DNA from: Cheiracanthium punctorium
Taxonomy: Eukaryota > Arthropoda > Arachnida > Araneae > Cheiracanthiidae
DNA: 64,000 nt
Assembly: GCA_038373885.1 (NCBI GenBank)
Contig: JAWZYV010013538.1
Location: 1-64,000, forward strand
Direction: 5' to 3'
In this document: positions 11,120-22,700 of the stretch, piece by piece
Layout of the letters: each line of letters begins with the position of its first letter
Position numbering within the stretch: position 1 is the stretch's first letter
The notes under the pieces: model-generated
The model's database searches: none
Seen by the model: the letters and a program-made list of their open reading frames with translations, nothing else
Told to the model about the DNA's origin: nothing
Translations under genes and position numbers: made by a program

Positions 11120-11894
11120 TAAGGCGACCATATTTCTAAACAGTAATTAGGGGACAAATCAAGCATTGTCCTCGAATCTAAACAAAACTTGGGGACACTA
11201 GAAAATATTTTCGAGGACTTATTCGAGGACACAACATATTACCACGTACACCCTCCAAAAAAAGTATTCGAGTAAGAGATAAATTTACTTTTTAGATTTG
11301 CGAATAATAATTGAGTTTTTGAAAAACGTAAAACATGACAGAAATATGGAAAGTCATATTTATACATAGCCTAATTCATATTCTATTGTAAATAATTTTT
11401 AATATACTAAACCAACGTAGGAAATTTTTATTCGAATACTCTTTTTGGAGAGTGTATACCAGTATACCCATACTTTAAATCTTGACTGACTTTGATACTT
11501 GAAAATGAACTCTAATAGCTCTTTATATCAATTGTGTATTCTTATTTCTAATAAACTAATGGAAGTATTTCATTCATTTATAAATATTTATTTAAACCAG
11601 AAGCATGAAAGGAACATCATGTTGAAATATTGCAATTTATTCAAAATTTAACTCTGGGAATAGTATTTGTATTTTTCAGAAGACATTGCTTTTTACATCG
11701 TATCATTTTGTGATAATATTTCATGAAACTTTGTACACCCTCTAATAAAAGTATTCGAGTGCAAGAAAATTTTCGTACGTCAATTTCAAGCATGGTTCTT
11801 CATGAAAAGTGATTAATCATAAACAAAACTGAAATGGGAAATTTGGCTCATAGTCGGATACTTTATTAAATGTCTGTACACGCTACACACACAT
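11120..11894 (-). mobile_element. Second Zaphod-like copy, inverted and truncated
   Basis: It begins with TAAGGCGACCATA and reads as the reverse complement of 10376-10937. Similarity stops at about 11894, so the other terminus is missing. MITE family A copy 2 is inserted in it at 11249-11454, splitting the similarity. With the copy at 10133 it forms an imperfect inverted repeat with arms of about 560 bp. Confidence 0.65.
11249..11454. mobile_element. MITE family A, copy 2 (206 bp), nested
   Basis: The ends are CACCCTCCAAAAAAAG and CTTTTTGGAGAGTG, flanked by TA on both sides (11247-11248 and 11455-11456). Its internal sequence is the reverse complement of copy 1. It interrupts the Zaphod-like copy at 11120-11894, so it inserted later. 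TA duplication and short ends suggest Tc1/mariner mobilisation. Confidence 0.7.
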
Positions 11895-11922
11895 TAGATT
11901 TAGCAGCTAGATTTAATGTATA

Positions 11923-12114
11923 CCGGAGCCATCGTGATTCTACTGGGCCTACTTGTGCACTCCGAAAGAGGCCCACGGACGCTTCCTTATTGGTTAGATC
12001 GGCCGTTAGATGACGTGTCTAAGCGCTGGAACCAATAAGTGAGTATCCGTAGGCCTCTTTGGATGACTCATCGGAGTACACAAGCAGGCCCAGTAAAATC
12101 AAGATGGCCCCGTG
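11923..12114. mobile_element. Long-palindrome MITE (about 192 bp)
   Basis: The two arms, about 85 bases each, are imperfect reverse complements. Shared blocks include TACTGGGCCT, CTTGTG, ACTCCGA, AAGAGGCC and CTTATTGGTT. TA dinucleotides lie outside both ends (11921-11922 and 12115-12116). The right TA is also the left TA of the next MITE. The RNA would fold into a long hairpin if transcribed. Confidence 0.6.
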
Positions 12115-12116
12115 TA

Positions 12117-12321
12117 CATCCTCCAAAAAAAGTATTCGAGTAAGAGATAAATTTCCTACGTTGGTTCGTGTATAAACAATTTACTTATCAGAATATGAAT
12201 TAGGCATGCTTATAACTTTCCATATTTCTGTAGAGTTGTACATTTTTCAAAAACTCAATTATTATTCGCAAATCTAAAATAGGAAATTTATCTCTTACTC
12301 GAATACTTTTTTTGGAGGGTG
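12117..12321. mobile_element. MITE family A, copy 3 (205 bp)
   Basis: The ends are CATCCTCCAAAAAAAGTATT and, on the complement of the right end, CACCCTCCAAAAAAAGTATT. Near-palindromic subterminal sequence (GAGTAAGAGATAAATTTCCTA type) is present at both ends. TA flanks both sides. It has the same orientation as copy 1. Confidence 0.7.
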
Positions 12322-13733
12322 TAAGCCATATTAGGACGAAAAAAAAAAAAAAAAAAAAACGCAAACCAGAACTATAAGGGGTAAATAACGAAATTTTTAC
12401 GCAGCAGCTCATTGAATTGAAAATCCTATTTCACTCTAAAATTCTTAGAAAATCTACTAATTTATATATTTTTTTCATTTTATTACCTGACTAAATTTAA
12501 AAAAAAACATTCTGATGAATAAATTTTTAAAGATGCTGTAGTTGGATAAATAATTGTATTTCCCATAGATGTAGAATTTTTTTTTGGAAACAATCTCAAA
12601 AATTAGTAATTATGCTAAACATTCAGAACACAAACTGTTTTTGAAAGAGAATTTTTCTTTTCTATCCGATGATATAACGATCGTTTTCCTGCAGGTATTA
12701 TTTGCGCTCCTATCGCTGGATATCTGCAAAAAATTGCTCAAAATTTCTTAAAATATGGAATTAAAAAATTCTTCAGAATTCCCCCCCCCCCAAAAAAAAA
12801 AAAAAAATCACTCCGAGGTGCGTAGCTTCACGCTCACAACTTCCTACCAAGTCTCGTAATTCTACATGTAGCAGGAATTCTAAGGTTTGCTTAACCAATT
12901 TAATCCATTACCCAACGACTTGAATTTAGTGTAGTTCCTGAATGTTAAAAATCGGGTTTCTCCCATTAAGGGAGACGGGGATTTTTGGATAATTCCACTG
13001 ATTTCCATGTTAAATTTGTGTTTTGTATTTTTTTTTTCTTATCTATAACTCCGATTCGATTTTGGTTCTGTTTTTGTGCATACTCAAAAAAGTATCAAAG
13101 ATTCAGATGACACAGTCTTAAATTTATCAAACATATATAATATTTAATATTTTGATAAAATATATTTGGCGAAGAGCTGCCTTCCAGCGGGCGAATTTTT
13201 TATTTTATTAAAATGTTACCAAGTTTTGATGCATTTAAGAAAGTGTCATCTGATTCTTTCACACTTTATCATTTTTTTACGTATGCACAAAAACAGAATC
13301 AAAATCGCAGTTATAAGTAAGAAAAAAATATTTAAAACAGCTCTCCTTCTAATTCTTCCTTAAAATTGATCAATGAAAGATGCTTGCTCGTCACGCAGAC
13401 AGTATTGCTCTGGGCTCGGCTAACGTCATTTTTATATACCTACACTGACGCGGATGCTTTAGATTAATGTCGTATCGAACAAACTTCAATCGAACAGAAT
13501 GAGCAAGCAAGCGAATAAGACAAATCAAAACATTATTCGAATTCATGTCCAACTTGTTTATAGTTTATTTGCTATTTAATTTTTGTTGGGTAGTTACCAT
13601 TGAATTATAATTTTATTTCTTCGAAGAAACGTATGTTAGTAATGATAGAGTAGTATTCATAATTTCATACCGAAATCAAACTTTTTTTGTGTCGATATCT
13701 GTAAGTTTTTTGTTTGAATTCAAATTATTCAAA
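12322..13733. other. ISY1 upstream region; promoter not resolved
   Basis: AT-rich sequence with poly(A) and poly(C/A) tracts near 12340 and 12780. The last ~350 bases before the ISY1 start are somewhat less AT-rich and contain a TATATA at about 13433. I cannot assign a transcription start or a core promoter element with confidence, and no open frame of note is present. Confidence 0.3.
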
Positions 13734-13736
13734 ATG
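13734..13736 (+). CDS. ISY1: ISY1 coding exon 1: the ATG alone
   Basis: The start codon is followed at once by the consensus donor GTAAGT (13737-13742). Intron 1 is short (13737-13835) and ends in a T-rich tract and CAG. The next exon opens with GCA CGA AAT, giving the family's invariant M-ARN start. If the intron were read through, the frame would start MVSSLFFFP and lose the family match. The untranslated part of this exon is not delimited. Confidence 0.85.
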
Positions 13737-16700
13737 GTAAGTAGTCTATTTTTTTTTCCTACTATAAAAATTCTTTAATGTGTCTTGTACAACTGTTTAA
13801 ATATCCTAATTAATTAATTAATACTTTTTTTTCAGGCACGAAATGCAGAAAAAGCAATGTAAGTAAACAAGCATTTTATCAATTTTGTCTGCATTAAAAA
13901 AAAAAGAAAAGTCTCGTACGCAAAATATAATGCTGAATGTTAAATCTTCTACAAAAATTAAATGCTAAACCTTTGGGCTGCTCAGAAGGCATATACTCCT
14001 AAAACGTGAATAGCATTCCAGCACACTGCACCTTGAAATCAAAACAAAATTCAAGGAACAGCTTTAGTATTGCGCACCTGCCATTCTTGGCGCCGTTTGT
14101 TTTTTGCCAAACCTGCACCAAGTACCGTGTTTTGTAAAAGGTTTACCTTTCAGACTCTTGATGCTACTCCCGAGTTTCAGAATATCAGACACCTTGTTTC
14201 CAGACACAAAATCGTAACAAAATACACTTTCATCTACAGTTACTACGATATTATTATCCAAGAGCACTACATAAAAGTAAATGCATGTCATTGCCTATAC
14301 CTTCCTAATTTTTTTTATTTTTCGTTAATTTTAAAATTATCACTTTTTCCCTCCTACAAAAGCATTTTTATAACAACAATACAAACAATAATTGTCAGCA
14401 ATCCCTAGTCAACACAAAACTCCCTGAAGCTTGAAATTAAAATTCTCCCAATTGATATCCCTTATTATCTCAAAGACATTGCACAAATATATCCTATCGT
14501 AAAAGGTCTTTTTTTAAAAACATTACCATTTAAATTCACAACAAACTACGGGTTCCATCAATAAAAGGTAGCCATTTTTTTTCTAAATGCAATATCGTGA
14601 CAATATAAAACATATTTAAACAAAATTCCTCGTGAACTTAAATATGAAATATCTATTTGCAACTACTCACTTTCCCAAACTTTTCCCACTAACTTGAAAA
14701 CTCAGACGTAAAATGCCTAGTCAGAAAAAACTTACCTTTAACTTCTCAATGCAAGTCCCGATTACAAAACGGTGGCCATTTTCTTTCTCAACACAAAATT
14801 GTTGACAATAAGAATATATTTAAACTTAATTCCACATGAACTCATGCTTAAAATATCTGTTTGTAAAAGGTTTACCTTTCAGACTCTTGATGTAACTCTT
14901 AGCTTTCCCAAATGCTTCCACTAATTTGAAAAATCAAAACTGCTCTTTATATTCCTTTAAAATCCACTTACTTTCCCATCACAACACTAATTCTAGTTTT
15001 CAACAAGCCATAGCAAAGCACATGCTGACCCACACTCGAGATGCTACTTCCACCAATTTTCGAAGCAAAAATAATTAAATTCCTGAAACTTAAACAAACA
15101 GCAGTGCTGTAATCGCCGCTTACTGATTTGTCGATAGATCTCTATTCGATCTTGTAATGTATAGGTGAACTCATAAAACAGTTTGGGTTGCCACATTTGA
15201 CAGTTTATTATCAGGCTTGGTGATGTCATTTGGTGAGAAATTTGGGTGGGCGATACTAAAGGCTAGCCAAATTCAATATCACATCCAAAGTGATACATGC
15301 TTTTCAAAGACCATCATCAATTTGAACCTGACTCAAAAGTACAAGCGTCATTATTCCATTATTTCTTTGGTTTTGTCTTTTTGTTTAAGAAAAGTGTGCT
15401 TCTAATTTTTAGAATAAAACTTTGTGTGCAAGTTTTTAGTAAGACAAGTAACATTCTTCTTGGTATAAAAATACAAACAAGTAAATTTTGTGTGCCTAAC
15501 TTTAGTAATTTGCACTGAAAATATTATTTAAACAGCGTAAATTGCACAAAATTTAGAGGATGTTTGTGGATTATAGCACCCACTGAAATACAATTGCCAA
15601 GTGACCCATAGTATATATCACCAAGATGGTATTGATATAATTTCATGAAAATGCTACCCATTCCTATAGACATTTGCATTCCTGAAGCATAGTGACAATC
15701 TTGACATACCATATTTACCCGCATATAAGTCGAGAAATTTGGGACAAAAAAAAGGCTTTAAAGTGTGTGTGTGGGGGGGGGGTTCGACTTTACGAGGGTT
15801 CTTAATTTTTAATTTCTTTTTTTTTTTATCAGAAGTCAAAAATACCCTTTTAAAAGACAATTGTTCCCTTCCCACATTCCATAGCACAATGACGTTGTTT
15901 AGTTTGATTTTTATACCAAGAAGAATGTAGTGATACAAAGATTGAAAATGTGTATCATGTTGCTGTTGTTGTGAGATTACGGCCAATTAGTTACACGTGG
16001 GCTCTAGGCAGAAGGGTAGGATGCCCCCGTGAAGGTCTTTCTAAGGGATCCTAACCCAATACGCATGTCATGATGAGCCGATGACGGCGAAGGAATTTTC
16101 TGAATCGTTTGACAAGTCCGATACTGAATCTGATCTTGAATCAGTTTAACTTTGTATATAAGTACTTTATCATATCATACTATCAGTAGCATCCTATTAT
16201 TATTATTCATTATTTTCGGTTTAATTCTGTATACTACTTTTGCATAATATTATCTTTATTATTGAATATTTAGTACTTTCTTTTTTTCCAGATGATTTTG
16301 AATAAATGTATTTTTTTTTAAATTAAAGTTTCTTGATAAGGTGGAAAGTGGCGGGTTGACTTAGCAGGATTTAAAAAAATTCAAATTCTTAATCAGAAAA
16401 GTGGGGGGTCGACTTATACGCGGGATCAACGTATACGTGGGTAAATACCATAATTAATATGTTGCCAAGCAAGCCCAGTGGCCACTATAATGCAAAAGTA
16501 CAATTTACAGCTTAAGTTAGAAAATTCACTGGTTTTACTTTTATTTTCTGTCAAATCTCATTGCTTACTATATTTTCAAATAATCTAATTTTGTTGCTCT
16601 AAATTAAAATTCTATGAATACCGAATGAATTTATTTTAGGACGACCCTGGCTCGTTTTCGAGCTGCTCAACTTGCTGAACAAGGAAAGGGGCAACAGGAG

Positions 16701-19700
16701 CGTCGACCATTTCTAGCTTGTGATTGTGACAATCTGAAATCCGCTGAAAAATGGAGAAAACAAATTATTGGAGAAATCAACAAAAAAGTTGCACAAATCC
16801 AGAATGGTTTGTATCAAATCCAGCTTTTATTTTACCACAAGTTATTTATGTATTATTAGCTTTATTAAAATGAAGTAAAATTTTTGTATTTATGCTGGTG
16901 ATATACCATGCTAAATTCTTGTGAGACTTCATGTGACCTAAAATATTTTTTAAGGGAAAAAAAAAAAAAAAGAACTCTTAAAAGATACATTTCAAAGTCG
17001 TTTTCTTTTAGATTATGGTTTCTAGACTTAATAAATCATGATGTCATCCTGACATGTCCAAATTACTATGTTATTTCATGTGTGCAAGAAAGACAACAAT
17101 AGTATCTTTAATGCCTCAACATCCTGTTCTATAAAATATTAGGTGTACTGGAAAGTAATGTCCTTTCATTACATAAAATTTTCAGCAAGTATTGAATTAC
17201 AAAAAGCTGTGCCTGAATATAGATTCATATTTGTTAAATTTTAAAATAAGAATTTTATAGATAATATTTTTCTTTAAAAAAAAAATGGTCACCCTCCCCC
17301 CTTTTTGCATGTCTGCCCTCCTTGGAGGAATCTATTCTAAATGTTCTGAAATTTATTTTTAGTTATTCATGAGTGCTGTATTTTACAGCAAGAATTTTAT
17401 GGATACATCTTTTCTTTGAGATTCCACAGGATATGGGAACAGAACATTTTGGCCCCCTATCCTTCATAAAGTACAAATTTAGGAAAGTGCTCGCCAATGC
17501 AGCACAACTAAAAAACTCACACAGGTGCCAAATTTCATATTATTAGCTTCAGTACTCTTGACTAGGCAAAATATTGAAGTACGAAATATGGACAGAAATT
17601 TCCAGTAGACCTAATACACTAATTAGCTAATCATATAAAGTGCACTTTTGTGCTTCAGTACTGTATATTTTAAAATATACTACTGTAGTAAATTTAAGCT
17701 TTCTTATACTGTTTTACTCATAAATTGCTATTTTATAATACAAAAATGTATCAGTTCTTCTTTCTGTTGTGGAACAGGATGCAGTTTTTGACATTTATTT
17801 ATTTATCAAACAGCAAAGCTGTGGAGGTCATTTGCCCGATTTGCTATTCTATACATAACCTTGTCCTACATACTTTACGTTTCAATAAAAAAATAAAATA
17901 AAAGGGGGAAAAGCTGTGTTTTCTATTTAATTCAAATCTTGTGTCAATTTTGAGACACCCTATATAATGAAAATTATTCAAAATAATAGTAATAATAAAA
18001 TTGAAACAAAGGATATTTTGATGAGGAAAAAAAATGTTTATGAAATAACAATAAATAAATAAATAAATAAATAAATTTGGCATGCATTATTTTTAATTGC
18101 TTTACAGGAGTAATTTTACATTACTTTTTTATATGTATTATAGAATTGCTTTTTTTCTTCCCTAATGTGTTTAAAATTATATAAATTTTGTGATTAGTAC
18201 ATTTGTAAAAAAATGAAAAAAAAAAAAAAAAAATTTTATCAATAATTTTAATTTGAGCAATGTATATTAGGTGTGTGTATGTTATGTAAATATATTTTTA
18301 ATATTTTATCCTATTTAAAATATGTAAATTGATAAAACTTAAAAGTGTCAGATGAGTTTTTTTAAATTTTTATGAAAAGCATTAAAAATGCTGTATGTGT
18401 GCTATTTAGTAAAAATCATTTAAAATGTTGCATGCACACTTATTTGGCGAAAATCATCAAAAATGTCATTTGCATGTTGTTATTTTACATTTTGAGTATT
18501 CCAAAAGTTGGCTACTGTGCAAAGATTTCAAGAAGTACCTATATAAAAATGCCTTTCTGACAAAAAAAGAAAAGAAAAGAAAAAAGAAAAGTCTAGTTTC
18601 AGAATTTATTTTTTATTTATGTAATGCTAAAATAAATGCATTATAATAAATGAACTTCAATTAATTTTCTGATTTCTTAGCTGGATTAGGCGAATTTCGA
18701 ATACGTGAACTCAATGATGAAATCAATAAATTGCTTCGTGAAAAAGGGCATTGGGAAGTAAGAATAGTTGAACTTGGAGGTCCAGATTATTCGGTGTGTA
18801 AGATGCAATTTATGCTTTTTTCTTTGTTTTTCCTTTATTTTGTTATTTATTTTCAGTAGTTATTTATGAAATTGCTGTAATAATGATTAGATGTCTAATG
18901 ACCAGAATGTTTATGAATTGATGATGCACCTATGACAAGTCTACATGGTGACATGATCAAAGATGACATCCCTGGCAATCTGCACTATGTTGTCATGTTA
19001 CAGAATCAGTCTAGTAAAAAAAAATCACAATCCTTAATATAATAAAAAACTATTTTGAAAAAAATAATTATTTTGTTTATTTGTTTTCTTTCTTTCTTTC
19101 TCATTTTTTTTTAGAATTAATCATTACTATATCAATTTCCCAACTCTCAATTATCAAGTTTCTGCACAAACTTTAAAAGGAAAATAATCAGTAGCTGTTC
19201 TATAAGATAGTTTGTGTTGATACTTATCAAGATAATTCAAGTTTCCCATTACTAGATTTTTTGGGATTTGAGGCAGCTAGTAATTTCATTAAAGAAAACA
19301 TGAATATGTTAGCATCACAGTTTTTATTGGACCTTATTTTACTTTTAAGTTTTACCTGGAAATTAAAAGAAAATCAGCCTTCTCCTTGAAAATATTTTAT
19401 AGCTTTTCAAATTTAAAATTAAACTTTGTAATTAATCGAATGTAATTGCAAAATATAAAAGATTCTTTGATCATGAGCATCTACAGTATAGATTACACCA
19501 TAAAAATGCAAACATATGTATGATTTAATATTTAAGATGTGCAGTGAACTCTCCGTAATCTGAATTAATTCTTCCAGAAGGATGTTCAAATTGCTAAAAA
19601 AAAAAAAAAAAATTGGATTATGGAGGGTGTTGGGAGAAAAAAAAAACTGTATTAAAAATAAAACACAGTACTTTATTGTTACTGAATACATAAATATTAA

Positions 19701-22700
19701 ACTTAACCCTCTCGCTGTGCATTCCTGCTCCCTGCCAGACACCTTTGAGCTTTGAAAAGCGTGCGCAAAATGCTACAAAAAATTCTTGTATATTTTGCAG
19801 AAATGTAGACAACTAACACCATCTGTTTGCCAACATCTAAATAAAACCATTAAACATCATAGAAAAGCTGAAATGAAACCATGAACAGGGAAAGAGCTGG
19901 TTTCACAGTTAAATAGATGGCAAAAATGCATCCCCGCTGAAGTCATGGATTATGCAAATTTTGCCACTATGTTGCCCATGGAAATTGTGGGATGCGCAGC
20001 AAGAGGGTTAATAAATACATGTACATGAAAATCATTACCGTTTTAGCGCAAATATAACGCAACCCTGCAATTTTTCATCAAGATCATTGGAAAAATCCTA
20101 TATTTAAACCTCGAATTTAGCATGAGTCAAGTTTTTTACTGGAAATGATCAGTCAAAAAACATTGTGTTATATTCGGGGTATTACGGTAATCATTTATTC
20201 TTTTTTTATTTATTCAACATTTTTTTCATTGCTCCTTCTCCCTTATAAATTGTGAATATTTGCTGTGACAGTTTTTGGGAGTAAATAAATTCCAAAACTG
20301 AATGATCACTCATTTGGCTCTTCTATCACTATATTTAATATTTCATCTTTCAGTAGTGAAGGGAAATAAATTCGAGAAAAATAATAATAGGTAGAAATGC
20401 TGTTCGTATGTGTGTTTTTAAACAAATGTAATTCCCCCAAAATTTCAATTTGTCAACCAGTTACGGTCTTTCATATCACTCCTCTGCCTCCACAGACAAA
20501 TAATTTTTCCATTCTAATTCCGACTTTTTAATTTTTCTCCCTGTTAATATTACTGGAGTGTTTAGATTACTGAAACTCCAATTACTGGAAAGCACCATAT
20601 TTCTTTTCTTTTTTTAATGTGCCACTTGTAGCTATGTGAAAATTTTAATGCTCTGTTTCTATTGACTTGCATACAGCGAATCTTTGCTGATGACTTTCAA
20701 TTTGAAAAAAGAAAATCTGAAACACTTTCATGTTTTAAATTTGTACTAAAGTGCACATATTAACAGTGCATCATAAAAAAACTGTCGGTCTTTCATGTTT
20801 CATTAAGTATAAAAATAATTATCCATGTGTCAGTCCTATTTGTCTTCCATTATATTAGAAAGTGTATCATAATCTATTTGCCAGTCTTATTTGTCTTCCT
20901 TATTCCATTACATTGAAAAGTGTATCACAATTCACGAGTCTGCCTTTTTCCTTAAAACATTTGTTTTAGAATTATAATCTGTATTAAAATAACCTACTAA
21001 AACTTTTACAATCTTTGGTAGGCAAATTCTAACCATACTTTACTTTAATAACTACTGTTTGGAAAGTGTATCATAATTCATAAGTATGCTGTATTTGTTT
21101 TCCTTGTTCTGTAAAACAGTTTTTTGGAATTCAAATCTTTATTAAGTTCATCTTCTAAAACTGTTTTACAATTTTTGTCAGGCATATTCTAACTATACTT
21201 CACCTTTATAGATGCTTATTAATATTTTCATCAAATAGCAGTAGGGTTTGGCAATTTTCTCTAAATACAGATGATATCGCCAAGCTGGGTTCAGTTTTTG
21301 GGACTTATTTTTTGGTAACAAACTTAGTGAATCATTAAAAATGGCCAGCCTTGGTAATTCTTAAAATACTACTGCCTCACCGCTATCTAGGGAATGGTTT
21401 ACACTTACTTCAGCTTTATTTGTAAAATTGATTAGATATTGACAATCCGCATAGACAAAAAATTGTGTCTGAATTTAACCCTCCAAGCGGCTGGGACGTA
21501 AAATGCCGTCCACTTCATTCCAGTTTTCACTGCAATGCATCTATAATTTAAATTACTTATAACATCAAGGTATCATAAAATATATTTCGATATTCAAGCT
21601 AAGAGGTATTTTAGGAGTTAACTTTTTAATAATTACAAATCTTCCTATGAAAATTTTATTTTTTAATTAATTTTAAAGCTGCATGAAAATTTTACCGTGC
21701 AAACAACTTTACATTATTTGCCCATTTTCAAGACGCTTAGAGGGCTAATAGCTTTCTGTTGCTAAAAATGTATGTGTAATGTTTTTTGACAACATGTGTA
21801 GTTTTTTTTCTTCTAAAGAAAAATATAATCACTTTTTATGTTATCTCTCTTATTTCATATTCTGTGTGTTTTCTAAAATGTTACACATGTATTTCTAATT
21901 AATGATATTTTGTTTCTAATAGAAACTTGGTCCAAAAATGTTAGATCATGAAGGTAAAGAAGTACCTGGAAACAAAGGATATAAGTAAGTCTGTTTTTCT
22001 TAACTTAGTGTTTATATGGTTTACTGGGGATTAACTTATTAAAAAAGACAAAAGTGACTTTTTTTTTTTTTTTTTTTTTTTAAATCTGAAAAATAGGATT
22101 TGTGCAGCCATGAAATTTTCATGTTGACCACTCTTTCATAAGTTCTACATTCGGAAATTTTAACATGCTTTTATTACTTTCACCTGTATGTATGAATTTA
22201 ATGGAATTTTAAGACTTTTTAGGTGATAGTCGTCAACAAGTCAAGATAAAAGAAAACTTGTGGTTATAGAAATAAGGTCAGCAAAAGTAAACATTTCATA
22301 ATAGTTTTTCATTATTTGCACTAAAGCATACTATTAAAAAAAAAATAATAATAAATGATTGCCAAGGAAGGTCTATTGGTAGTAAGTAGAACAAAGCAAA
22401 CAAAGTACACCCACTTAAAGTATATGGGTCTCCTATTTTAGCTTTGTAAATTAGCATTTTGAAAAAAAAAAGAACAACAACAAAAAAAAAAAAACCTACA
22501 CAAATGGGGGGGGGGATATGTGAGGTTTGGTTAGAATAGTTTTTGATTCACATTATAAGGACAATGCTTTATATTTAAAACTGAACTATAAAGTTCTACT
22601 TACATTCAAGTACTTTTGTGAGAGATTTTTTTTTTTTTTTAACTCCATACCAAAGTTATTACTTTTATTTAACAAAAAGAACTATTAATGTAACTGAATA

